A DNA stretch of 26,590 nucleotides from CAZKUN01 sp964555935 (GTDB lineage: Bacteria; Armatimonadota; Zipacnadia; Zipacnadales; VGFC01): NCBI GenBank assembly GCA_964555935.1, contig CAZKUN010000119.1, forward strand, positions 1 to 26,590. Reading direction: 5' to 3'. How positions within the stretch are numbered: the first letter of the stretch is position 1; every line of letters begins with the position of its first letter. Positions 1 to 5,698 of this stretch are shown one piece after another. The notes below the pieces were generated by a model that had not been told where the DNA came from, ran no database searches, and saw only the letters and a list, made by a program, of their open reading frames with translations. Made by a program: the position numbers and the translations under genes.

Positions 1-40
1 GTACACCCAGATACTAACACTGAACCTGGACTCGCTTTAG

Positions 41-271
41 GGGGTAAGGCCAGGCCAGATCCCGCCGCAGCTCGCGGCGCTGAACATGTCGAACGTGGGC
101 CTGCAGGAGTCGGCCGTCGAGGCCGTGCTCGAACGTGATTTGCGGAAGGCTTACTACGCGGTAGCGCTGGATCCGCATACATCGAGCCGGCTGACGCTGC
201 CGGAGATCAAGTCGATGTTCGACGAGATGGTGGACGCGCAGAAGGACAGCTTGGCGGCGTACTTGGGCTAG
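41..271 (+). pseudogene. 3' remnant of a GH4 alpha-glucosidase/galactosidase-type gene (copy A)
   Basis: An open stretch without a clear start encodes a sequence matching, by eye, the C-terminal end of glycoside hydrolase family 4 enzymes. It reads IPPQLAALN, then an NVGLQESAVEA-like block, then a VALDPHTSS-like block and a final helix ending AAYLG. The frame is closed upstream by a TAG at 38-40, and the sequence before base 53 no longer resembles GH4, so the NAD-binding and catalytic parts are missing. An ATG at 86 could start a 61-residue peptide, but it has no convincing ribosome-binding site, so a decayed gene end is more likely than a functional small gene. The same segment recurs at 1758-1958. 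The GH4 assignment rests on memory of the family consensus. Confidence 0.6.
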
Positions 272-340
272 GTAGCGTGGACCGGAGAATCACACGGGGC
301 GCAGCTCCTGATGAGCTGCGCCCTGATTCTACGTATTGGT
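53..340 (+). repeat. Direct repeat, copy A (full form)
   Basis: Bases 53-340 are near-identical to 1758-1958, apart from one 87-bp segment present only here. Both copies hold the GH4 gene end, its stop codon and a following hairpin, and similarity stops in both at the sequence acgtattggt. Outside these limits the copies do not resemble each other. Confidence 0.85.
297..323 (+). terminator. Hairpin after the GH4 remnant (copy A)
   Basis: A perfect 11-bp inverted repeat (gggcgcagctc / gagctgcgccc) encloses the loop ctgat, 25 bases after the TAG. It is followed by tgattct rather than a real T-run. The stem is identical in copy B while the loop differs, consistent with selection on the stem or with recent duplication. 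It probably served as the terminator of the GH4 gene. Confidence 0.6.
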
Positions 341-575
341 GCTCGTGCGTGGCCTGCGGGCCAAGTTACTTGCCGCCACCGGCCTGCATGTCTCTTGGTG
401 GCATCTGCCCGGGAGAAAATCAGTTTCCCGGGGAAGGTGGATGAGGGTGCACGGCGAATCTCACAGAATGTGGATTGATGGCCCCATATTCATGCCCGAC
501 GAGAAGCACCCTTGACAAGACGTGTAGCAGAGGGCCCACGCGCGGGTCCTCAATCCCGAGACGGAGGTACGCGAA
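324..575 (+). other. Gene-free leader upstream of the first DUF1559 prepilin
   Basis: No gene is seen here. The tail of repeat A ends at 340. An imperfect 8-bp stem with one G-T pair lies at 530-551, just before the ribosome-binding sequence of the prepilin gene. A TTGACA occurs at 512-517, but no acceptable -10 box follows at 16-18 bases, so no promoter is called. Confidence 0.4.
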
Positions 576-1175
576 ATGCGTAGAGGCTTCACTCTCATAG
601 AATTGCTCGTCGTCATTGCTATCATTGCGATTTTGGCCGCGATCCTGTTCCCGGTATTTGCCAGGGCCCGTGAGAAGGCTCGCCAGACAAGTTGTCTCTC
701 GAACGAGAAGCAGATAGGTCTGGGGGCCCTGATGTACGTTCAGGACTATGACGAACGGTCCCAGGTACACCGCTGTCGTGGCATGGCGGGTAATCCTCCG
801 GCAAACTCGCCATGCTACTTCGAGGCGATCGAGCCGTATACCAAGAACGCCCAAATCTTCGTCTGCCCCAGCTATACGGCAAACCGCAGTTGTGGGGCCC
901 ATTCCCCGAAGGGTTATGCGTTCAGCATCCGCACGCCTAACCGCACGCTTGCTGCCATTCGGCAGCCCGCCAGCACCGTCATGTTAGGCGAGTCGGTCTG
1001 CGGCATTGGTTATTGCACCTCTCAGCGTGTCTGCGCCTGCCCCACGAACGGCCGGCTGCGCCCCGATGCCCACAACGAGGGCCTGAACATCACGTATTGG
1101 GATGGCCACTCCAAATGGCACCGGTTCGAGGACATCCACGAGAATACGGCCAACCCAGGGCCGTGGTACCCATAG
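576..1175 (+). CDS. DUF1559-type prepilin (type IV pilin-like / pseudopilin)
   Basis: A 199-residue protein with a textbook class III (prepilin) leader. The short basic head MRRG is followed by FTLIE, which places the prepilin peptidase cut after the glycine and a methylatable Phe and Glu5 at the mature N-terminus. A hydrophobic helix of about 20 residues follows, then the FPVFARAREKARQTSCLSN block typical of Armatimonadota and planctomycete DUF1559 proteins. The C-terminus carries the family's DAHNEGLN...WDGHSKW motif. Several cysteines in the globular part suggest disulfides outside the membrane. The start is fixed by GGAGG at 563-567. The protein is expected to be a minor pilin or pseudopilin; these genomes often carry many copies and their individual roles are unknown. 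It is followed by an 81-residue membrane protein and is paralogous to the gene at 2299-2982. Confidence 0.9.
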   Translation: MRRGFTLIELLVVIAIIAILAAILFPVFARAREKARQTSCLSNEKQIGLGALMYVQDYDERSQVHRCRGMAGNPPANSPCYFEAIEPYTKNAQIFVCPSYTANRSCGAHSPKGYAFSIRTPNRTLAAIRQPASTVMLGESVCGIGYCTSQRVCACPTNGRLRPDAHNEGLNITYWDGHSKWHRFEDIHENTANPGPWYP

Positions 1176-1365
1176 TGATGACGCCGATCACTCGTCCGGA
1201 ACGGCACTAGCCCATCGAAGGGAGCGCGCCGGCGCGTGGATGACGTGTCGAGGCGCTTCGCGGTAATCTGAGAGGGGCGGTCACCGTGTCGCCATGGGCA
1301 TATTCGATGTGCCCGATGTAGGAATCGGTGACTGTCCCTGTTTCTCTACAAAGAGGGGATTTCTG

Positions 1366-1611
1366 ATGACCGTCAACAAGCCGGCAGCCGTTGCTATGAT
1401 TGTGGTCGTGCTGCTCGTCGTGGCCTTCATCGGCTTCAAGGTGCTCGGAGGCGGGTCGGGGAGCGATGTCAAGGAGCAGAAGGAGAAGATGTCGGATAAA
1501 GAGCTGAAGGTACTGAAGGGCGAGGGCACGACCGGCGGGGGACCCGCTGACGGTGGTACGATGTCGGATGATCAGAAGCAGAAGATGCTGGGCGGCGAGG
1601 GCGGCGGCTAG
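1366..1611 (+). CDS. Small single-pass membrane protein, Gly-rich tail (prepilin-associated)
   Basis: An 81-residue protein with a short head, one strongly hydrophobic segment (about residues 8-27, rich in Val, Ile and Leu), a charged Lys/Glu stretch and a Gly-rich C-terminus ending GGEGGG. The ATG at 1366 was chosen over an in-frame ATG at 1294 because AGAGGGG lies 8 or so bases before it and the membrane segment then starts close to the N-terminus. It follows a DUF1559 prepilin gene on the same strand by about 190 bases. A protein of the same length and plan is paired with the second DUF1559 gene (1975-2220). The function is unknown; a pilin-export or assembly accessory role is only a guess from the pairing. 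Confidence 0.7.
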   Translation: MTVNKPAAVAMIVVVLLVVAFIGFKVLGGGSGSDVKEQKEKMSDKELKVLKGEGTTGGGPADGGTMSDDQKQKMLGGEGGG

Positions 1612-1693
1612 AACCCGACGCCCTGCCATCGCTACACCAGCGCGGCGCCTACTTCACGCTATTCTCGTGTAGCGAACGACGCACAGCTCGAAT

Positions 1694-1889
1694 CCTATAT
1701 GCGGGCGTCGATGTGGCGTACATGGTCGACAAGGGCCGGACATCGGCGTGTCACGTGGGCCAGATTCCGCCGCAGCTCGCGGCGCTGGATCCGCATACAT
1801 CGAGCCGGCTGACGCTGCCGGAGATCAAGTCGATGTTCGACGAGATGGTGGACGCGCAGAAGGACAGCTTGGCGGCGTACTTGGGCTAG
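1694..1889 (+). pseudogene. 3' remnant of a GH4-type gene (copy B, internally deleted)
   Basis: In one frame the DNA reads AGVDVAYMVDKGRTSACHVG, then IPPQLAAL, then directly DPHTSSRLTLPEIKS, and ends AAYLG and TAG. The first part matches the GH4 region before the PPQLAALN block, so this copy keeps more 5' sequence than copy A. It lacks 29 codons present in copy A (the LN..VQE..VEAAL region). No start codon or ribosome-binding site is evident, and the missing block belongs to the enzyme's conserved C-terminal half, so this is a decayed fragment. The deletion is in frame, which hints that it may have arisen while the gene was still translated. Confidence 0.6.
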
Positions 1890-1958
1890 GCAGCGCGGAC
1901 CGGAGAATCACACAGGGCGCAGCTCATAATGAGCTGCGCCCTGATTCTACGTATTGGT
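1758..1958 (+). repeat. Direct repeat, copy B (87 bp shorter)
   Basis: It matches 53-340 except that bases corresponding to 77-163 of copy A are missing. The breakpoints lie exactly at the six-base sequence gcgctg, which occurs at both ends of the missing part in copy A (77-82 and 164-169) and once here (1782-1787). That is the signature of deletion between short direct repeats. Confidence 0.85.
1915..1941 (+). terminator. Hairpin after the GH4 remnant (copy B)
   Basis: The same perfect 11-bp stem as at 297-323, here with loop ataat instead of ctgat, followed by tgattct. It lies between the plus-strand small membrane protein gene and the minus-strand one, so it may serve as a terminator for either direction. 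Confidence 0.6.
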
Positions 1959-1974
1959 ACCTATGCGACAGGCC

Positions 1975-2220
1975 TTACCCGCCCGGAGGTGGGCTTGGCG
2001 GCTGTCCCTGCGGCATCGCGTTGGTGCCCTCTCCACTAGCGTCCGGGTTCATCTCGGCGCCCGGTGTCTCGGGCCCCATGCCGGGGCGCTCTCCCTCGGG
2101 TAGCTCCGGCTCACCGCCACCGGAGTTCTTGCCGACGGTCATCTTGTAGACGGCGAAGATGACAACCAGCACGACGATGATCGCTATGACGATTACGGCT
2201 GGGCTGACTTGCTTCTTCAC
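1975..2220 (-). CDS. Small single-pass membrane protein, Pro/Gly-rich tail (prepilin-associated)
   Basis: An 81-residue protein: a short basic head (MKKQVSPA), one hydrophobic segment of about 18 residues made mostly of Val, Ile and Ala, then YKMTVGKNS and a low-complexity tail rich in Pro, Gly and Glu ending PPPGG. It lies just downstream of the second DUF1559 gene on the same strand (gap about 78 bases). Length and plan mirror the protein at 1366-1611, although the tails differ. No enzymatic motif is visible. It is probably a membrane-anchored accessory with an extended periplasmic tail, in the same transcription unit as the prepilin; its function is unknown. Confidence 0.75.
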   Translation of the reverse strand: MKKQVSPAVIVIAIIVVLVVIFAVYKMTVGKNSGGGEPELPEGERPGMGPETPGAEMNPDASGEGTNAMPQGQPPSPPPGG

Positions 2221-2298
2221 AGTAATCGGCCTCCTACCATGCTACGCGTAACGCTGAATCTCCTGGTGCAACTGCAACGCGACCACTGGCGGCCTCGC

Positions 2299-2982
2299 TT
2301 AGCCGGCCGCTTGCCAGTTGCGCCTTGGCGACGACTGGCCGTGGTTGGCCTCCGTGACCTTCATCCACTTGGCGTGGCCGTCTACGAAGCAGTGGTTCGC
2401 GCCCTCGTTGTGGATCGGTGATACGCGGCCGTAGACGGCTCTTATGACGCAGCAGGAGTTGCGCGGCGCGGGCGCCAGGTATCCCGTCGCGCAGCAGTTG
2501 GTGCGCATGGCAACGTTGGTGCTGTCGGCTATCATGATGCACTCGGCCGGATACGCAACCTGGGCCAAGTTTTTCCAGTCCAACCCCATGTTGAAGCCGT
2601 AGCTGCGGGGGACTGACGGGAGGGTCGGCGAGCCACCCTCGAACGGTCTCCCACCCATCCTGTTGTCGCGACCGAAGCTGGGGCACTTATAGATCTGGTC
2701 GTTCTTCACGTACGGCATGACGGCGATTAGCTGGCAGTTTGATCCGTCACGGCCCGCGTCTTGCGGACAGTGAACGTAGAACCTCTCGTCGTAGTCGCCG
2801 TTATACATCTTGATGCCAAGTCCGAGCTGCTTGACGTTCGACAGACAACTGGTCTGGCGAGCCTTTTCACGAGCGCGGGCGAAGACGGGGAACAGAATTG
2901 CAGCCAATATCGCGATGATAGCTATGACGACGAGCAGCTCAATCAGGGTGAAACCTCTGCGTGTCACCATCGGGACTCTCAT
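2299..2982 (-). CDS. DUF1559-type prepilin (second copy)
   Basis: A 227-residue paralogue of the 576-1175 protein. It has a prepilin leader ending RRG|FTLIE, a hydrophobic N-terminal helix, the FPVFARAREKARQTSCLSN block, a central DYDERFYVHC segment resembling the first copy, and the C-terminal IHNEGANHCFVDGHAKW motif. Cysteines occur in similar places in the globular part. Two starts are possible: the ATG at 2982 or the one at 2970, which gives a shorter leader (MVTRRG) nearer the usual length; neither has a strong ribosome-binding site. The gene is followed by the 81-residue membrane protein gene at 1975-2220. It is expected to be cut by prepilin peptidase and assembled into a pilus-like or secretion pseudopilus structure. 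Confidence 0.9.
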   Translation of the reverse strand: MRVPMVTRRGFTLIELLVVIAIIAILAAILFPVFARAREKARQTSCLSNVKQLGLGIKMYNGDYDERFYVHCPQDAGRDGSNCQLIAVMPYVKNDQIYKCPSFGRDNRMGGRPFEGGSPTLPSVPRSYGFNMGLDWKNLAQVAYPAECIMIADSTNVAMRTNCCATGYLAPAPRNSCCVIRAVYGRVSPIHNEGANHCFVDGHAKWMKVTEANHGQSSPRRNWQAAG

Positions 2983-3173
2983 TGCTCTGTGGATTGACGG
3001 ATAACGAAGGGAACACTATTCCCCTTTCCCTGTCTCCTGGGGTTCTCCTTCCCAACTCCCGATTTCCTTCACAGACACTGTCCGCTGCTCCGTTCGTGGA
3101 GGGCAGGAGGGGGTGCGGAGCGAACGACGGAGATGCCCGCTGAATGAAGCCGCGGCATCCGAGGAGCATGCAC

Positions 3174-3848
3174 ATGACGACCGCACGCGCCGTGCTTACG
3201 TCCGCCCTGCTGTTGTTCACGACCGCCCTGATTGCCATCGGATGCCGATCCGTGCCCGGCGCCACCACGGAGATTGTGGCGCCCGAGCCGCGGCGTGTCG
3301 CGCAGCCGGCGCCCGAGATCGTGGAAGAGCCCGCCCCCGCGGAGGACGTCGCGCCGGACGCCGACGAGCCTGAGTCTACCGAGGAACCAGCAGAAGCCGA
3401 GGAGGCCACCAACTTGCTGATCAAGACGACAAAAGGCGACATCAAGATCGAACTCTACCCCGACGCAGCGCCCAAGACGGTCGCGAGCTTCCTGAAGCTG
3501 ATCGAAGAGGGCTACTATGACGATATGGTCTGGCACCGCGTCGCGCCGGGCTTCGTGATCCAGACCGGACAGGGAGCGAAGCAACCTGGTGTCGACGACG
3601 AGGTCAACGAGCACAAGCACGGCCCGGGCGCAGTGGCCATGGCGAAGCAGGGATCGAGGACGCCGGGCCGGATGAGCCAGCCGGGCAGCGCCACCAGCCA
3701 GTGGTATATCTGCATGAAGAGCGCCGAGGAGTCGGCGTACCTGAACGCGGAGTACACCGTGTTCGGCTGGGCGACCGAGGGCATGGATGTCGTCCGTCAG
3801 ATCACGCAGACTGACAAGGTCGTCACCATCGAGGTCGACGATGACTGA
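3174..3848 (+). CDS. Peptidyl-prolyl cis-trans isomerase, cyclophilin type, lipoprotein
   Basis: A 224-residue protein. Residues 1-24 form a lipoprotein signal ending IAIGC, so Cys24 is likely lipidated (the -3 Ala is slightly off consensus). Residues 25-78 are a Pro/Ala/Glu-rich linker, and residues 80-222 are a cyclophilin domain. Visible cyclophilin signatures are ELYPDAAPKTVASF, the catalytic-Arg motif WHRV followed by GFVIQTG, and SATSQWYICMK with VFGWATEGMDVV near the end. The domain should catalyse proline isomerization in exported proteins. The ATG at 3174 was chosen because GAGGAG at 3161-3166 is 7 bases upstream; the ATG at 3168 is too close to it and an ATG at 3144 would spoil the signal peptide. 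The stop overlaps the start of the next gene (ATGACTGA). Confidence 0.9.
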   Translation: MTTARAVLTSALLLFTTALIAIGCRSVPGATTEIVAPEPRRVAQPAPEIVEEPAPAEDVAPDADEPESTEEPAEAEEATNLLIKTTKGDIKIELYPDAAPKTVASFLKLIEEGYYDDMVWHRVAPGFVIQTGQGAKQPGVDDEVNEHKHGPGAVAMAKQGSRTPGRMSQPGSATSQWYICMKSAEESAYLNAEYTVFGWATEGMDVVRQITQTDKVVTIEVDDD

Positions 3849-4122
3849 CGCCGCTGATCGGACGCTCGCGTGTCGCTGCCGCGAGGTGACCGAGGCCGAC
3901 GTCATGGTCGCGATTCGCGATGGGGCCCGGTCGCTCCGCGGAGTGAAGATACGAACACGCGCGGGGACCGGGCTCTGCCAGGGCCAGACGTGCGGCGCGA
4001 TCATCGAACGCGTGCTACGGCGCGAACTGGGGGCAGAGATGCGCCGCGACGAGCGGACCGAACGCGCCCCCGCGCGGGTTCTCACGGTTGAGACGCTCGC
4101 GGATCCGCCCCTCGAGACATAA
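3841..4122 (+). CDS. BFD-like [2Fe-2S]-binding protein
   Basis: A 93-residue protein with the bacterioferritin-associated-ferredoxin-like fold signature: Cys11-Arg-Cys13 followed by EVTEADVMVAI, then RTRAGTGLCQGQTCG with Cys46 and Cys51. Four cysteines spaced this way (CxC...CxxxxC) are typical of the BFD domains that accompany DAO-family amine and amino-acid dehydrogenases. The C-terminal third is basic and of unknown role. The ATG at 3841 overlaps the cyclophilin stop by a few bases, indicating translational coupling; an upstream in-frame ATG at 3787 lies inside the cyclophilin gene and is rejected. The FAD oxidoreductase gene follows after 8 bases, so the pair probably forms one electron-transfer enzyme with the cluster accepting electrons from FAD. 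Confidence 0.85.
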   Translation: MTDAADRTLACRCREVTEADVMVAIRDGARSLRGVKIRTRAGTGLCQGQTCGAIIERVLRRELGAEMRRDERTERAPARVLTVETLADPPLET

Positions 4123-4130
4123 AGGGACCC

Positions 4131-5276
4131 ATGTCCCCCTCGCGGATACCGGACGTGCTCATCGTCGGCGGAGGCCTGATCGGCTGCGCGTCTGCCTACT
4201 ACCTCGCGAAGCAGGGCCACGCCGTGACGCTGCTCGAGCGCGGCGACATCGCGTCGGGCGCTTCCGGCGCTTGTGACGGCCATGTCTGCTGCCAATCGAA
4301 GACGTCCCCCACGCACCTCGCGCTCGCCCGCCGGTCCGCTGATCTCTATGACTCGCTGTCAGACGAACTCGATCGGGAGATTGGCTTCAGGCGCTGCGGG
4401 AGCTGGCTGATCGCCGAGACGGATGAGGAACTCGAGGCCCTCACGGCATCCGCGTCCGCCATGTCAGAACTCGGCGTACAAGTGTCCATCCACTCGGGCG
4501 AAGAGATCCACGAGACCGAGCCGGCGCTCTCGGCGGAGTTGGCCGGCGGGAGCTACTGCCCGACCGATGGCCAGGTAGATCCATGGCGCGTGGTCCTCGC
4601 CTTCGCTGCCTCGGCGAAGCGACTGGGGGCTGACATCCGACTGGGGACGGAGGTCGCGTCGGTCGCGGTCAGCGCCGATGAAGTGACCGGCGTTTGCACG
4701 CCTGGGGGCCATCTGCCGGCAGGCAGCGTTCTCCTCGCCGCCGGCGCGTGGACGGCGAGTCTCTGCGAAGACGTGGGCATTGACCTGCCGGTGAGGCCGC
4801 GACGCGGCGAGATATTGGTCTCCGAGGCGATGCCGCCACTGCTGACATCGGTCATCCTCCACGCGCCGTATGTCGGCTCCAAGAGCGCGGCGGGCTCCAA
4901 CCGGGCCGCAACCCTTGTGCTTGAGCAGATCACCGAGGGCAACGTCCTGTTCGGCAGCACGAGGAGCTACTCAAGCTTTGATGCGCGCACCACGCCCGAC
5001 GGGCTATCGGCGATTGCTGGCGAAGCCCGCCGCCTAGCGCCCGGTCTGGCTGGCTTGAATGTCGTGCGCACATTTGCGGGACTCCGGCCCTCGTCCCCGG
5101 ACGGGCTCCCCCTGATCGGCCCGCTGCCAGGCGCGCGCGCACTGCTCATCGCAACTGGGCACGAGGGTGACGGCGTGGCGCTCGCGCCTGTCACCGGCGA
5201 GACTGTCGCCCTCGGCATTAGCAGTGGCAAGTGGCCCGCTGACCTTCTCCCGAGCCGCGATACGGATGTCGTCTGA
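4131..5276 (+). CDS. DAO-family FAD-dependent oxidoreductase
   Basis: A 381-residue member of the glycine/D-amino-acid oxidase superfamily. The N-terminal dinucleotide-binding motif VLIVGGGLIGCASAYYLAKQ is followed by an acidic LLERG end of the second beta strand and the SGASGACDG segment that contacts FAD. The C-terminal FAD motif FAGLRPSSPDGLPLIGPLPG and the following GHEGDGVALAPVTGE block are also typical. It should oxidize an amine or amino acid (sarcosine, glycine, proline or hydroxyproline-like substrates are possible; the exact one cannot be read). The partner is probably the BFD-like protein encoded immediately upstream. No FAD/NADH-type alpha subunit, as seen in multi-subunit hydroxyproline or sarcosine dehydrogenases, is present in the window. 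The start follows AAAGGGA by a few bases. Confidence 0.88.
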   Translation: MSPSRIPDVLIVGGGLIGCASAYYLAKQGHAVTLLERGDIASGASGACDGHVCCQSKTSPTHLALARRSADLYDSLSDELDREIGFRRCGSWLIAETDEELEALTASASAMSELGVQVSIHSGEEIHETEPALSAELAGGSYCPTDGQVDPWRVVLAFAASAKRLGADIRLGTEVASVAVSADEVTGVCTPGGHLPAGSVLLAAGAWTASLCEDVGIDLPVRPRRGEILVSEAMPPLLTSVILHAPYVGSKSAAGSNRAATLVLEQITEGNVLFGSTRSYSSFDARTTPDGLSAIAGEARRLAPGLAGLNVVRTFAGLRPSSPDGLPLIGPLPGARALLIATGHEGDGVALAPVTGETVALGISSGKWPADLLPSRDTDVV

Positions 5277-5281
5277 GGCTC

Positions 5282-5297
5282 TCGAGAAGTTTCTCGA
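5282..5297. promoter_or_regulatory. Palindrome TCGAGAA-GT-TTCTCGA
   Basis: A perfect 7-bp inverted repeat separated by two bases, 5 bases after the FAD oxidoreductase stop and overlapping the first LexA-like box. It could be a weak terminator stem or a binding site for a dimeric regulator; the sequence does not decide. Confidence 0.35.
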
Positions 5298-5308
5298 AAA
5301 AATGTTCG
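5295..5308 (+). promoter_or_regulatory. LexA-like operator, box 1 (one mismatch)
   Basis: CGAAA-AAAT-GTTCG differs from the Gram-positive/actinobacterial SOS box core CGAAC-N4-GTTCG at one position. Its centre is exactly 29 bp upstream of the centre of box 2. Confidence 0.55.
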
Positions 5309-5316
5309 ATTCGCTA

Positions 5317-5345
5317 TTGACATCGAACGCGCGTTCGCTTACACT
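5317..5345 (+). promoter_or_regulatory. Sigma-70-type promoter of the LysM/RNase H-like operon
   Basis: A perfect -35 hexamer TTGACA (5317-5322) is followed by a 17-base spacer and TACACT (5340-5345, four of six consensus bases). A transcript would begin near 5352. LexA-like box 2 fills most of the spacer and box 3 covers the expected start, the classic geometry for repression by steric block. Confidence 0.75.
5324..5337 (+). promoter_or_regulatory. LexA-like operator, box 2 (perfect)
   Basis: CGAACGCGCGTTCG, a perfect 14-bp palindrome matching CGAAC-N4-GTTCG, lies between the -35 and -10 hexamers. The consensus is established for LexA of Bacillus and Mycobacterium; its use by this organism is inferred. 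Confidence 0.75.
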
Positions 5346-5352
5346 CCGACTC

Positions 5353-5366
5353 CGAACAAGCGTTCG
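5353..5366 (+). promoter_or_regulatory. LexA-like operator, box 3 (perfect core)
   Basis: CGAACAAGCGTTCG keeps both half-sites of CGAAC-N4-GTTCG and overlaps the predicted transcription start. Its centre is 29 bp from that of box 2. An isolated half-site TCGAAC follows at 5374-5379. Confidence 0.75.
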
Positions 5367-5380
5367 ATGGGGGTCGAACA

Positions 5381-5686
5381 ATGCAAACGCGCAAAGAGAA
5401 CCGCCGCAAACGACACCACAACTATCGCCGCATCGGTCTGCTCAGTCTCGTCGCCATAGCCGCTCTAGGGCTGCTGATTTCGCCGCTAGGGTTGACGTCA
5501 GACAGCGAAAACACCAGCGTCACCAGCGTTTCTGTCGCTCACGGAGACACGCTCTGGAAGCTGGCCCGGACGCATGGGCCAGACAACGCCGATCCACGCC
5601 GAACGATCAGTCGCATCACCAGGCTTAACCACCTGGATGACTCGATCATCCGCCCGGGCGACGTGCTGTTGATCCCGACAAGCTAA
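5381..5686 (+). CDS. Membrane-anchored LysM protein, YneA-like candidate SOS division inhibitor
   Basis: A 101-residue protein with a basic cytoplasmic head (about residues 1-17, nine Arg/Lys), one membrane segment (about 18-38) and, after a short Ser/Thr-rich linker, a LysM domain (about 50-100). The domain shows VAHGDTLWKLARTHG at its start and RLNHLDDSIIRPGDVLLIPTS at its end, the usual LysM fold signature for peptidoglycan binding. Size and order (head, membrane segment, C-terminal LysM) match Bacillus YneA and the LysM protein next to mycobacterial lexA (Rv2719c); YneA is LexA-repressed and delays division after DNA damage. Three LexA-like boxes lie upstream of this gene. The ATG at 5381 is preceded by GGGGG at 5369-5373. 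The same function is inferred, not shown; lexA itself is not in the window. Confidence 0.8.
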   Translation: MQTRKENRRKRHHNYRRIGLLSLVAIAALGLLISPLGLTSDSENTSVTSVSVAHGDTLWKLARTHGPDNADPRRTISRITRLNHLDDSIIRPGDVLLIPTS

Positions 5687-5698
5687 AGGAGCCTGGCG

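Noticed and set aside
512..517. TTGACA before the first prepilin gene as a -35 box
   Set aside because: No -10-like hexamer follows at 16-18 bases; the sequence there is GC-rich.
2994..3022. TTGACG-17-TATTCC as a promoter for the cyclophilin operon
   Set aside because: The -10 matches only three of six bases and the start would lie about 140 bases from the gene; not strong enough to call.
3069..4316. Minus-strand open frame (415 codons) opposite the cyclophilin and BFD genes
   Set aside because: No recognisable domain and low-complexity Ser/Arg-rich sequence; opposite strand of clear genes.
5381..5686. Naming the LysM gene yneA
   Set aside because: The build and the operators fit, but the LysM domain alone is too widespread to assert orthology, and lexA is not next to it here as it is in Bacillus.
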